The notes below the pieces were generated by a model. That model was not told where the DNA came from, made no database searches, and saw nothing but the letters and a program-made list of their open reading frames with translations. This document shows, one piece after another, positions 15,981 to 24,067 of a stretch of 64,000 nt of DNA. Numbering within the stretch: the first letter of the stretch is position 1; each line of letters begins with the position of its first letter. The translations under genes and the position numbers were made by a program. This stretch comes from Methylobacterium sp. E-066. Its GTDB lineage: Bacteria > Pseudomonadota > Alphaproteobacteria > Rhizobiales > Beijerinckiaceae. The stretch covers positions 269,445 through 333,444 of the forward strand of contig NZ_JAKSYO010000172.1 in the NCBI RefSeq assembly GCF_022829635.1. Direction: 5' to 3'.

Positions 15981-16732
15981 TCGCCCTCCAGGCCATCGAA
16001 AAGCGCTTCGGCGACACTCCGATCCTGCGCGGCATCGACCTGACGGTGCCGGAGGGCCAGGTCACGGCGCTGATCGGGCCGTCCGGCTCGGGCAAGTCGA
16101 CGCTGCTGCGCTGCGTGAACCTGCTGGAGATCCCGCAGGCCGGCACGCTCGTGCTCGGCGATCAGCGCCTCGACTTCCGGCCCGGCGCGCCGCCGGCCCG
16201 GCGGGACGTGCTCGCGGTGCGCCGCCAGACCGGCATGGTGTTCCAGAATTTCCAGCTGTTTCCCCACCGCACGGTGATCGAGAACATCACCGAGGGGCTG
16301 ATCACGGTCGGCAAATGGCCGAAGGCGGCGGCGCGGGTCCGGGCGCTGGAATTGCTGGAGCGGGTCGGCCTCGCCCACAAGGCCGAGGCCTGGCCGGCGA
16401 GCCTCTCCGGCGGCCAGCAGCAGCGCGTGGCGATCGCCCGGGCGCTGGCCCCCTCCCCGCGCCTGCTGCTCTGCGACGAGCCGACTTCGGCGCTGGATCC
16501 CGAGCTCGCCGCCGAGGTGGTGGACGTGCTGGCCGGCCTCGCCCGCGAGGGCATGACCATGCTGATGGCGACCCACGACCTGCGCCTCGCCCGGCGGGTC
16601 GCCGACGCGGTGGTGTTCCTCGACGGCGGCACCTTCGTGGAGCAGGGCCCGCCCGCCGAGCTGTTCGCCCGGCCCGCCGATCCGCGCACCCGCCGCTTCG
16701 TCCAGACGCTGCTCGGCGAGGTCGGGGGCTGA
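15977..16732 (+). CDS. Polar amino acid ABC transporter ATP-binding protein
   Basis: 251 residues: Walker A GPSGSGKST (about 34-42), Q-loop GMVFQNFQLFPH, signature LSGGQQQRVAIARAL, Walker B LLLCDEPTSALDPE, and the switch His in MATHDLRLAR. It energises import by the preceding binding protein and permease. The start codon overlaps the permease stop by four bases. It is the last gene of the transporter locus. Confidence 0.94.
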   Translation: MIALQAIEKRFGDTPILRGIDLTVPEGQVTALIGPSGSGKSTLLRCVNLLEIPQAGTLVLGDQRLDFRPGAPPARRDVLAVRRQTGMVFQNFQLFPHRTVIENITEGLITVGKWPKAAARVRALELLERVGLAHKAEAWPASLSGGQQQRVAIARALAPSPRLLLCDEPTSALDPELAAEVVDVLAGLAREGMTMLMATHDLRLARRVADAVVFLDGGTFVEQGPPAELFARPADPRTRRFVQTLLGEVGG

Positions 16733-17142
16733 GCGTCGGCTGGACAGGCAGCGCAGGCTCAGGAGGTCGTCGCAGGCCATGCCGCAGCCGGGCGAGGACC
16801 GGACGTCGACCGATACGTCCGAGATGATCATGCGATATCGGACAGATCAAACCTCATCCCGAAAGATGGAGATCAGGCGTCTGACTCGATCGTCAGCACC
16901 GTTCCGGTGCAAATGCGGTCGTTCGCGTGGGATCGTATCCGCATGACGCGCCAATGCATCGAAAAGCCCAATGGTAAGAAATTTACATTGGATCGAAGAC
17001 GGCATTCGGACGCACTTTTCTGTCAAATTCTTACGTTGCAGCGACCGAAACCAGGCCTTAGCGGAGGTGGGTTGTCGGCTACGTCCAGGGCGTCGACGAT
17101 TGAGGGACCGCTTGTGCCCTGGCCCGATACGCATGAGACCCC
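16733..17142. other. 410-bp gap, nothing recognised
   Basis: No credible gene on either strand. The middle part (about 16880-17040) is less GC-rich than its surroundings and probably contains the promoter of the Crp/Fnr-type regulator, but I cannot assign boxes or a binding site. Confidence 0.5.
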
Positions 17143-17892
17143 GTGGCACAGCTTCAGCAGGCCGATCTGGGCAACCGCCTTCTCCGGGCGCTCGCACCGG
17201 ACGATTTCTTGGCGCTGCAGCCCGCGTTGCGCCCGGAAGACATGGCCGTCCGGCAGATCCTGATCGCCCCCAAAACGAAGATCGAGACCGCCTACTTCGT
17301 GGAGACCGGCATCGTCTCCGTGACGAACGACGGCGCGCGCGGCCGGGTGGAGATCGGGCTGATCGGCCGTGAAGGTTTGGTCGGGGCCGCCCCCGTCCTG
17401 CTCGGTGACGACCGCACCCCCTACACACATTTCGTGCAGGCGCCCGGCCACATGCTGTCGATCGATGCGCGCGTGCTGCTCGGGGTGGTGGAGGCACGTC
17501 CGGCCATGCGCCTCGTGCTGCTCCGCTACATCCACACCCACTTCGCCCAGACCGCGCAGACGGCCTTCGCCAATGCGCGGGGCAACACCCCGATGCGGCT
17601 GGCCCGGTGGTTGCTGATGTACCAGGACCGGAGCGACGGCGACGCCGTGATGGTCACGCACGAGTTCATGTCGCTGATGCTGGGCGTCGAACGGCCCGGT
17701 GTGACGGCCGCCCTGAGACGGCTTGAGCGGGACGGCTTCGTGCGCACGCACCGCGGCCTCGTCGAGATCATCGACCGCGAGGGCCTGCTCGACCTCGCGG
17801 GCGACAGCTACGGCACGGCCGAGGCCGAGTATGACCGTCTGATCGGTGGGTTCGGTGCCGGAATCCGCAGCAACTTGGTGGCGTCGTCTTAG
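17143..17892 (+). CDS. Crp/Fnr-family transcriptional regulator
   Basis: 249 residues: a cyclic-nucleotide-binding-type beta-barrel (about 15-130) and a C-terminal winged helix (about 150-225) with EFMSLMLGVERPGVTAALRR as recognition helix. No N-terminal cysteine cluster is present, so it is not an oxygen-sensing FNR with an iron-sulfur centre, and the canonical cAMP-binding Arg-Ser pair is not evident. The recognition helix (VERPGVT) is of the type common in orphan Crp relatives of alphaproteobacteria. GTG 17143 gives a standard start, MAQLQQADLG. Target genes are unknown. Confidence 0.88.
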   Translation: MAQLQQADLGNRLLRALAPDDFLALQPALRPEDMAVRQILIAPKTKIETAYFVETGIVSVTNDGARGRVEIGLIGREGLVGAAPVLLGDDRTPYTHFVQAPGHMLSIDARVLLGVVEARPAMRLVLLRYIHTHFAQTAQTAFANARGNTPMRLARWLLMYQDRSDGDAVMVTHEFMSLMLGVERPGVTAALRRLERDGFVRTHRGLVEIIDREGLLDLAGDSYGTAEAEYDRLIGGFGAGIRSNLVASS

Positions 17893-18025
17893 AGCCGTTG
17901 ATTCAACGCCCTCGCTAACGCCGAACCGGTATCCACTTCGGCGGCGCGTGCTGTAGCGGCCGCCAGGATCGATGGCGGCTTCTCCCGCGTTCTTCCAGTG
18001 AGCGTGCCGCCCAAGGAGGATCGTC

Positions 18026-18259
18026 GTGGGACTCAGTGCTTTCGTTTTCTTCGTCGTGCCCTGGATGCTCGTCGCGGCCTGGCTGTTCCGGTCATCGGGC
18101 GGTTTCCGGATGGGCGTGCCAGCGACGCCCTGGCGCGCGTTGACGGACTTTCCGGATCCTCAGCGAGACCAGCGGACCATGGTCGACACCAGCACCGTAC
18201 CGAAAGGCGCGGCGACGGATACCGATGACGACAAGCATCGGCCGTTCCAGGCGGGGTGA
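18026..18259 (+). CDS. Small hypothetical protein with one membrane segment
   Basis: 77 residues starting at GTG 18026 behind a perfect AAGGAGGA Shine-Dalgarno (18013-18020). The N-terminal helix MGLSAFVFFVVPWMLVAAWL is followed by a polar tail rich in Asp, Thr and Pro. The strong ribosome site supports real expression. It sits 133 bp after the Crp/Fnr gene on the same strand. No family is recognised. Confidence 0.55.
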   Translation: MGLSAFVFFVVPWMLVAAWLFRSSGGFRMGVPATPWRALTDFPDPQRDQRTMVDTSTVPKGAATDTDDDKHRPFQAG

Positions 18260-18600
18260 GCCCGGCGAGGCATCCGACCAGCTCTTATGGATCACCCGCT
18301 GGGTGGCGGCCGTCGTTACCGGATGCGATGCCGGGACACCTGTGTCGGCGGCCCTTTCGATAGCGGGATCGCCTCGACCCGGCTGCCTCGATCGCGACGT
18401 TGGTCGCGATGGTCGCCGAGGGAGTCGGCAACGGAGCGGTGGAGAATTACCGAGTACGAGCCCACAGGGTCGTAGGAAACGCTCGACCGCCTCCCTTTTT
18501 CCCGCCCTATGATCCTGAGGGCCCTCGGCCGGTCATTCCGTGGCTTCAACGGGCGACCCGGCAGCTGGATGTCGGGTCGCATCCCGGCAGCGAGACAGTC
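18260..18600. other. 341-bp gap, nothing recognised
   Basis: Short overlapping frames on both strands show no homology I recognise and no ribosome sites. The stretch may be remnant sequence leading into the AT-rich islet beyond 18900. Confidence 0.4.
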
Positions 18601-18939
18601 CTACCCGAATGCGCGCAAAAGCCCGGTCGCTTGCGGCTTTGTTTGGCCCCGGAACTGGCTCTGACGAGCCTGCTCGCGCTTCCGCACCTTGGCGATGTCG
18701 AACTGCTTCTGCATCTCCATCATGGCTTCCATTTCAAATCCGAACGTCTTTTCGATTTTGAAAGCCAGTTCAGCAGATAGACTGGTCTTCTCACTCAGGA
18801 AATCGGACAGCGATTGGCGGGTGACGCCGAGAAGGGCGGCCGCGGCCATCACGGTCAAATTGCGGGGTTCGACGATATTGCGGCGCATAAAAGCGCCCGG
18901 ATGGCATGGATTCTTCAACGCGTAGGGAATGCCCATCAT
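18601..18939 (-). CDS. Orphan HigA-like antitoxin / XRE regulator
   Basis: 112 residues from MMGIPYALKN. It shows the HigA pattern: NPCHPGAFMRR at the start, an HTH of the form LTVMAAAALLGVTRQSLSDF, then LSAELAFKIEKTFGF and MMEMQKQFDIAKVRKRE. HigA proteins normally neutralise the ribosome-dependent RNase HigB, encoded directly upstream. No HigB-like frame is present here on the reverse strand (18940-19250). An AAGGAA ribosome site precedes the double ATG, so 18936 is an alternative start. The tail RGQTKPQATGLLRAFG is longer than usual. Confidence 0.78.
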   Translation of the reverse strand: MMGIPYALKNPCHPGAFMRRNIVEPRNLTVMAAAALLGVTRQSLSDFLSEKTSLSAELAFKIEKTFGFEMEAMMEMQKQFDIAKVRKREQARQSQFRGQTKPQATGLLRAFG

Positions 18940-19090
18940 ATTTTCCTTACAACAGCGTTGGACTAGGGTTTCTTCGTTGATCAGCACAAATCCAGCGACA
19001 GTGATCGGGTCTCTCCGCGGATGCTCCTCAACATCCAGAACTGTTCTGGTTCGTCCTAAGCACCAAGAGGGATCTGAGAGAGACACCTCG

Positions 19091-19384
19091 ATGCAACGCT
19101 CCAAATCCGCTCAAGTTGCATCGTCGTTCACGCTCTCAGCCGATCGTATCGGACAACAATATCAACGCGCCGGAATTTTTATACTGCAGCATTCGCATGA
19201 CTATAACTTATCGTATCACTCACATCAAACGACGTCTTATCTTGATGGTCCTCCAGCGAGCAGCGCGCAAATTATAAATCACAACATCGCCGGTCAATCG
19301 ATATACAACACAAATCAAGCCGTCGAAGAATTTCGCAATCGGTACTATTGTGAGCATAATTTTAGATCTATAGACAGAAATTAA
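19091..19384 (+). CDS. Small hypothetical protein in an AT-rich islet
   Basis: 97 residues, MQRSKSAQVASSFTLSADRI at the start, then a hydrophilic His/Ser/Asn/Gln-rich body. A weak GAGAGAGA ribosome site lies upstream. Codon use is far less GC-biased than in the neighbours, and 19140-19460 is plainly AT-rich for this genome, which suggests recent acquisition. It is divergent from the HigA-like gene, with a 151-bp shared upstream region. No family is recognised, and a non-coding origin cannot be excluded. Confidence 0.42.
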   Translation: MQRSKSAQVASSFTLSADRIGQQYQRAGIFILQHSHDYNLSYHSHQTTSYLDGPPASSAQIINHNIAGQSIYNTNQAVEEFRNRYYCEHNFRSIDRN

Positions 19385-19713
19385 TAAGCACGAGGCAGGT
19401 TATCGAACCCAATTTAGATCGAACGACGAACAATGCGTTCGGGAGCAGGTCGCTTTTAAACGGTGCGCGAGGAGCATCGCCCTCAAGCTGGCCCCATCCG
19501 AAGTGTTGGACGAGGCGTGGAGCCGCTCGCGGGCTGGCTGACGATCACCACTTGGAACAGCGCGCTCTCGCGACCGCCGCGCCTGCCACAGGTTATCTCC
19601 AGGCCTGAGCTGAGGAATCAGGGCTGCGGCGATCCATCCGGGAAATCCTGCGCCCTCCGCCGGTTGCCTGACGATCCGGCCGTGACGCCGGAGGCAACCG
19701 AGAGGACCGGGCC
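19385..19713. other. 329-bp gap, nothing recognised
   Basis: The first 60 bp continue the AT-rich islet; the composition returns to high GC near 19460. No gene, hairpin or repeat stands out. Confidence 0.4.
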
Positions 19714-20454
19714 TTGCCTGAAGCGACGTATCCGCCCCTCGACGTGCTCAAGCCCGTGGCCGAGGGCGTCTGGATCGTCGACAGCGGTCCCCTGCGGATC
19801 CTCGGGATGCCGCTTCCCGTCCGGATGACGGTGATCCGGCTCGGCGACGGCAGCCTGTGGCTCCACTCGCCGACGCGCTACGATGCGGCCCTGCACCGGG
19901 CGATCGCGGCGCTGGGGCCGATCCGCCACCTCGTCGCGCCCAATATCGCCCATTGGACCTTCCTGAAGGACTGGCAGAGCCATTGCCCGGACGCCTTGAC
20001 CTGGGCCGCCCCGAACCTGCGCCAACGCCGCCAGGTCCGCCGCGCCGGCCTGCGGATCGACCGCGTGCTCGACGATGGGGCGCCGCCCGAATGGGCCTCG
20101 GACCTGCGCCAGATCGTGGTCCCGGGCGGCCTCGGCTTCCGCGAGGTCGCGTTCTTCCATGGGCGCAGCCGGACGCTTGTTCTGACCGATCTCGTGCTCA
20201 ACCTGGAGCCGGCCAAGATGCCGGCGCTCCTGCGGCCGCTGCTGCGCCTGGCCGGCATGACCGCGCCGGGGGGCCAGCCGCCGCCCTATCTGCGCCTCGT
20301 GATCAAGCTGCGCCGGCGCGATGCCGCGCGGGCCGCGGCGGAACTCGTCGCGCTCAAGCCCGACGCCGTGATCTTCGCGCACGGGCTGTGGTTCGCCCAG
20401 GGTGGCACCGACCGCCTGCGACGCTCGCTGCGCTGGCTCGGCGATTTTTCTTAA
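19714..20454 (+). CDS. DUF4336 domain protein
   Basis: 246 residues of the DUF4336 family: an N-terminal VWIVDSGPLRILGMPLPVRM, then LHSPTRYD, a PNIAHWTFLKDWQ block and a late VIFAHGLWF. The family has a metallo-beta-lactamase-like outline with partial metal-ligand sets and no established reaction. The start is a TTG at 19714 with GAGAGGA upstream at about 19700, giving MPEATYPPLD; no ATG precedes the conserved region. Neighbours give no clue. Confidence 0.75.
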   Translation: MPEATYPPLDVLKPVAEGVWIVDSGPLRILGMPLPVRMTVIRLGDGSLWLHSPTRYDAALHRAIAALGPIRHLVAPNIAHWTFLKDWQSHCPDALTWAAPNLRQRRQVRRAGLRIDRVLDDGAPPEWASDLRQIVVPGGLGFREVAFFHGRSRTLVLTDLVLNLEPAKMPALLRPLLRLAGMTAPGGQPPPYLRLVIKLRRRDAARAAAELVALKPDAVIFAHGLWFAQGGTDRLRRSLRWLGDFS

Positions 20455-20466
20455 TGATGCAGAGAC

Positions 20467-20751
20467 TTAACGGCCCTCCCCGGCCGGATCCGGCGCCTCG
20501 GCATCCTCCTCCGTGCCGGAGCCGTCCAGGGACTTGGCCAGCTCCATCAGCACCTCTTCGACCATGGGCGGCCACGGCACCCTCTCCTCGTCGAGGAGCC
20601 GCGCGGCGCCGACCAGGGCGTTGATCTGCTCCTCGTAGACCGGCCGCTGGACCAGCTGCGCGTACCGGACCCGGGCAGCCAGGGCGGTCGCGAGGCGCTG
20701 GACTTCTGCGATCCGTGCGCTCGACGCGCCGGCGCCATCCCGGTTGCCCAT
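20467..20751 (-). CDS. Small hypothetical protein
   Basis: 94 residues with a helical, Ala/Glu/Arg-rich core (ARIAEVQRLATALAARVRYA, VEEVLMELAKSLDG) and an acidic C-terminus. A purine-rich GAGGGG site precedes the ATG at 20751. Convergent with the DUF4336 gene. It is plausibly expressed, but no family is recognised. Confidence 0.5.
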   Translation of the reverse strand: MGNRDGAGASSARIAEVQRLATALAARVRYAQLVQRPVYEEQINALVGAARLLDEERVPWPPMVEEVLMELAKSLDGSGTEEDAEAPDPAGEGR

Positions 20752-20827
20752 CCCTCACCCCTCTCGAATCCGCGCGGGGTCTAGATAGGCCCCAGGACAG
20801 GGCCACGGGGCAATCCCGTCGGCGCGC

Positions 20828-21184
20828 TCAGCTCGACCGGCGCGCATCCTCAATGAGGCGGGGCGCGACCTCGGCGAGGAGCTTCCGCTTTCCGGACCTG
20901 TGGCGGACGAAGTCGTCGAGGGGCTTGCAGGCCGGCAGGCCGGGCGCGTCGCTCGGTGCTGCGACGGCGGCGACCTCCGGTGGTGACGCATCCTCCGTCA
21001 ACTCGACCCGCTGGCCGATCAGATAGGCTTCCAGATCGATGAGCCGGTGGCGCAACCGCCAGATGTCGTTCTCGACGCCGTTCAATTGAACCAGCAGATC
21101 GGACACGGTCCCCTCACGGGCCGCGATGGCGGCCAGGACACTGGCCCGCTCGTTCAGCAGCACCGCCTTGACGGTCGGGTTCAT
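20828..21184 (-). CDS. Small hypothetical protein with coiled-coil character
   Basis: 118 residues from MNPTVKAVLLNERASVLAAI. The helix DLLVQLNGVENDIWRLRHRL has heptad spacing and may dimerise. The C-terminus is basic. GAGGGG eight bases before the ATG at 21184 supports this start over the longer frame to 21247. It is the second of several small reverse-strand genes here. Function unknown. Confidence 0.55.
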   Translation of the reverse strand: MNPTVKAVLLNERASVLAAIAAREGTVSDLLVQLNGVENDIWRLRHRLIDLEAYLIGQRVELTEDASPPEVAAVAAPSDAPGLPACKPLDDFVRHRSGKRKLLAEVAPRLIEDARRSS

Positions 21185-21403
21185 GGTGAGCCCCTCGATC
21201 GTGAGGGTGCCACTAACCGGCGCTCCAGCTTGGCCGGCAAGCCTCAATAGGGCTTAGTCGATACCCCGGATGGTGGGGCCGTGATCCCAGCCAGCCGAGC
21301 GCCACGCGAAGGTGATCCTTGCATCCCGCTCATGCGCGAGAACGGAACTTTCGACCGGCAGGTGCGTCAGTTCCACGCAGATAAAAAGCGCCGGGAGGTA
21401 CCT

Positions 21404-21670
21404 ATGCGCGCGCCACTCAAGATCGCCACGCTCGTCGTTCTGGCCCTGGGCACGCAGCCCGTCTGGGCCCAACCCGTGAGCCAGACGGGAACCGGCGGTG
21501 GCCCGGCCACGGCCGCGAAAGCACCCCACACTGCGGCCACCGGCCAGACGGTGCCGAACCCCGGCGCGCTCGGACCCAACGAGACCGGCAGCATCGAGCG
21601 GCGCAGCCCGCTCGAGCAGCGCAACGACGCGATCACCCGCGGCATCTGCATCGGCTGCGCGCGCCAGTAG
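21404..21670 (+). CDS. Small secreted hypothetical protein
   Basis: 88 residues. Signal peptide MRAPLKIATLVVLALGTQPVWA, then a Gly/Thr/Pro-rich middle and a C-terminal segment with two Cys (GICIGCARQ). GGGAGGT at 21393-21399 fixes the ATG at 21404. Small, disordered exported proteins of this type recur in the window (4662, 56204). The CxxC-like ending could bind metal or form a disulfide. No family name is known to me. Confidence 0.6.
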   Translation: MRAPLKIATLVVLALGTQPVWAQPVSQTGTGGGPATAAKAPHTAATGQTVPNPGALGPNETGSIERRSPLEQRNDAITRGICIGCARQ

Positions 21671-21705
21671 CGGTCTCCGGAATGCAGGGCGACCGGATCG
21701 CCCCG

Positions 21706-21810
21706 CTAGCGCGTCGTGCCAGATATCGGAACCGGCACAACGCGCTAGCTTTTTGATTGGCATCGTCTCTTTCCGAAAGCCGGCGGCCACCTTTCGGGAC
21801 GATGCTCTAG
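21706..21810. mobile_element. CTAG-bounded MITE with two hairpins (copy 1)
   Basis: 105 bp that begins and ends with CTAG. The terminal 15 bp are inverted repeats with 12 matches (CTAGCGCGTCGTGCC against CTAGAGCATCGTCCC). Inside are two hairpins, 21707-21747 and about 21760-21805. The reverse complement matches the element at 27326-27431 along its whole length. The right-hand CTAG contains the TAG stop codon of the reverse-strand gene 21807-22049. Confidence 0.8.
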
Positions 21811-22049
21811 CTCTCCGCCCGCAGGCTCTTGATGATGCGGCTAGCGATCTTGCGCACGGCCGCGTCGTCCCGCTCCGCACCCTCGGCCCGGTCCCATAGG
21901 TGGTCCAGGCTGCGGTCGAGCTCGTCCAGCAGCTCCGGATGGCGCTGGGCGAGGAAGCGGATCGTGCCGAACAGCAGGTGCTCGGTCGCCATCTCGTGCC
22001 GACGGGCGTCGGCGACTTGGTCCAGCGGGGCGGGCGTTGAATCGGTCAT
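21807..22049 (-). CDS. Small hypothetical protein
   Basis: 80 residues, mostly helical (HEMATEHLLFGTIRFLAQRH, HPELLDELDRSLDHLW), ending KSLRAES. Its TAG stop lies in the terminal CTAG of the MITE at 21706-21810, so the element inserted exactly at the gene end. The ribosome site before ATG 22049 is weak. No family is recognised; the codon pattern is typical of the genome. Confidence 0.55.
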   Translation of the reverse strand: MTDSTPAPLDQVADARRHEMATEHLLFGTIRFLAQRHPELLDELDRSLDHLWDRAEGAERDDAAVRKIASRIIKSLRAES

Positions 22050-22205
22050 GGCGGATCAACGAGCCGCGCCTGCACCGGTTCAGCGGCGCCCGCGCGGTGC
22101 GACGCCGCGGAGCCCGCCCCCCCCGACGGCCTGGGTCTGGATGGCGCGGCCCGGAACTGCGCCGCCCGGCGCGCGGTTTGACGCGGCACGACAGGGAGAA
22201 AACCG

Positions 22206-22439
22206 ATGGTTGATGCCGCCCAGATTCAGGAACACGCCGAGGTTGTTGGCTCGGACGGGGCCCATGTCGGCACCGTCGATCACATCGACAAAGGCGAGAT
22301 CAAGCTGACCAAGCGCGATGCAGCGGCGGGCGGCCTGCACCACTACATCCCGCTCGATTTCGTCCGGGCCGTCGAGGGCGGCAAGGTCCATCTCGACCGG
22401 CCGGCCGACGAGGTGAAGCGCGAGTGGTCGACCTCCTGA
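22206..22439 (+). CDS. DUF2171 family protein
   Basis: 77 residues matching DUF2171: VVGSDGAHVGTVDHIDKGEIKLTK, divided as a PRC-barrel-like beta strand pair (GAHVGTVDHI) and HHYIPLDFVRAVEGGKVHLD. GGGAGAAAACC precedes ATG 22206. The family has a small beta-barrel resembling PRC domains and no known reaction. It converges with the reverse-strand gene at 22449; a short CCGGCG/CGCCGG hairpin lies between their ends. Confidence 0.82.
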   Translation: MVDAAQIQEHAEVVGSDGAHVGTVDHIDKGEIKLTKRDAAAGGLHHYIPLDFVRAVEGGKVHLDRPADEVKREWSTS

Positions 22440-22448
22440 CCGGCGGCG

Positions 22449-22781
22449 TCAGCGCCGGAGACCGCCGATCCAGGCGGTGAGCGGCTCCACGAACGCCGCC
22501 CAGGTCCGGGACCAGACGGTCCCGGTCCGGCCATCCTGCGTCGGTCCGGCGGCCATCAGCGAGGCCACGAAGGCATCCTCCTGGGCCTTGCATTCGTCGA
22601 GGGCGTTGCGCTCGTCCCCGGCCCGGCTCTGGCCGGGCGGCTGGTGGGCGTAGGATTCCCGCAGGCAGCGGTGCCAAGCCAGTTCGAGCGCGCGCGGATC
22701 GGCCGGCGCGGCCGCCATCGCAACCGACCCGACATCGATCAGCACGAGCATCGCGAGAGGGCTGAGCACGGGCATGCGCAT
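22449..22781 (-). CDS. Small exported hypothetical protein
   Basis: 110 residues with a likely signal peptide (MRMPVLSPLAMLVLIDVGSV to AMAAAP) and a mature part with two Cys, in WHRCLRESY and LDECKAQED, spaced for a disulfide. The C-terminus is Trp-rich (WSRTWAAFVEPLTAWIG). A start at the second Met (22775) is possible. No family is recognised. Confidence 0.5.
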   Translation of the reverse strand: MRMPVLSPLAMLVLIDVGSVAMAAAPADPRALELAWHRCLRESYAHQPPGQSRAGDERNALDECKAQEDAFVASLMAAGPTQDGRTGTVWSRTWAAFVEPLTAWIGGLRR

Positions 22782-23015
22782 CCCGCTCTTATGCCCGATT
22801 CGCCGATCCTTTGCCTAGAACGAACGAGCAACAGTGGCGCGATCGGGAGCCTCCCCGACCGCGCGCGGCGCTAACCCTTTGCGATCACGCCGGACTCGGC
22901 AACGCGCCGGTGCTGCGTCGGCTTTCTGTGTCCGGGCCGCCGAACTGCAACAGCTTCCGGTCCGCAGGCCCTGTATGCGGGAGAGGTCGGCGCGGTGTTT
23001 CGAGACGCGGGGCTC

Positions 23016-23390
23016 ATGATGGACAAGTGGGTGCTGAGCCTGGTGCGACTTGCAGCCTGGATCCTCGTCGCGGCGATCGTCGCGATCACGCTGGTGCCGA
23101 TCGGCCTGCGCCCGGTGGTGACGGCCAATCCGAGTTTCGAGCGGGCGGCCGCCTACGCGCTGGCCGGGCTGCTGTTGACCCTGGGCTACCCGCGGCGCTG
23201 GCCCTGGATTCTGCTCGGCGCCGTCCTGCTGGCCGGCGGCCTGGAAGCCGGTCAGACGCTGACCGGCACCCGCCACGGCCGGTTCGACGATTTCCTGGTG
23301 AAGGCGGCGGCTGCCGTCGCTGGCGGGATCGTCGGTCTCGCGGTCGCCTCCTGGACGGCCCGCCACCTGCAGGCCCGCACGAGCGGCTGA
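23016..23390 (+). CDS. VanZ-family membrane protein
   Basis: 124 residues with four predicted transmembrane helices. The VanZ pattern is seen in the third and fourth segments, GLEAGQTLTGTRHGRFDDFL, where an E-x-x-Q plus R/G-R-x-x-D-D loop is conserved, followed by AAAAVAGGIVGL. VanZ-like proteins are small inner-membrane proteins of unclear function outside teicoplanin resistance. GTG 22995 is an alternative start. Confidence 0.78.
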   Translation: MMDKWVLSLVRLAAWILVAAIVAITLVPIGLRPVVTANPSFERAAAYALAGLLLTLGYPRRWPWILLGAVLLAGGLEAGQTLTGTRHGRFDDFLVKAAAAVAGGIVGLAVASWTARHLQARTSG

Positions 23391-23450
23391 GGCGGAAACC
23401 GCCGAGCTTCCGGGACGTTGTCGTCCCGGGCTCTCATGCGAGGTACTGCG

Positions 23451-23732
23451 ATGTTCGGCGCAGGCAAGCTCACGGGGCGGTTCTGGTTTCGCAGAACCTG
23501 GACGGGCAAGCTGATCCTGCTCGTCGAGGAAGAGAAGCCGCGGTGGTTCAGCCGCCGACATCTGACCAAGCTGCGCTGGCGCGACGCGCGGCTGCTCGAT
23601 CTGGCCGAGGCGCCGATGCGCACGCTGATGAATCTGGAGCGCAGCTACCGGGCGGATTACGCGTCGAGCGCGACGCCGCCGAGCAAGCGCGGGGCGATCC
23701 CGACGCCGATCGCGCGCGCCGCCAACGCCTGA
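23451..23732 (+). CDS. Small basic hypothetical protein
   Basis: 93 residues from MFGAGKLTGRFWF, with GAGGT upstream of ATG 23451. The core WTGKLILLVEEEKPRWFSRR and RSYRADYASS is rich in Arg and Trp, without a signal peptide. A TTG start at 23418 would add 11 residues. It lies 60 bp after the VanZ gene and may share its transcript. Function unknown. Confidence 0.55.
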   Translation: MFGAGKLTGRFWFRRTWTGKLILLVEEEKPRWFSRRHLTKLRWRDARLLDLAEAPMRTLMNLERSYRADYASSATPPSKRGAIPTPIARAANA

Positions 23733-24067
23733 GCGCAAGGGCGCGGGCCGAGCATGAAGGGCAAGGCTCGGCCCGCCTGTCGTTCGGCTTCCTGCCCCGC
23801 GAAGCCGGAGCGACGCTTCGAGAGACCACGGCGCCGTTAAGACTTCCTGAACGGCGCCGCCGCGCGGTCGATCCGCGCAAGTTGCCTAGGGCATGGGCAG
23901 AATAGCGCTGTGCCGGGCCCGCTGTTGCGGGATAACCACTTTATGCTGGTATTCAACAGATACTTTGACCAACAACAGGGGCGATCACCTGTTTTTGCTC
24001 AGATAGGCGCTTGACTGGCGGCAGATAGAGCGATGTTCATCGCGCAGTTCCGCATCGAGAGCCGCCC
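23733..24067. other. 335-bp region upstream of the MucR-type gene
   Basis: No gene. The last 130 bp are AT-richer, and MucR-type regulators often bind AT-rich DNA upstream of their own gene. A CCCGCTGTTGCGGG mini-hairpin lies near 23918. I cannot point to a definite operator. Confidence 0.4.

Noticed and set aside
18601..18939. Complete HigBA toxin-antitoxin system
   Set aside because: No HigB-like frame is present upstream on the same strand or downstream; only the antitoxin-like gene is supported.
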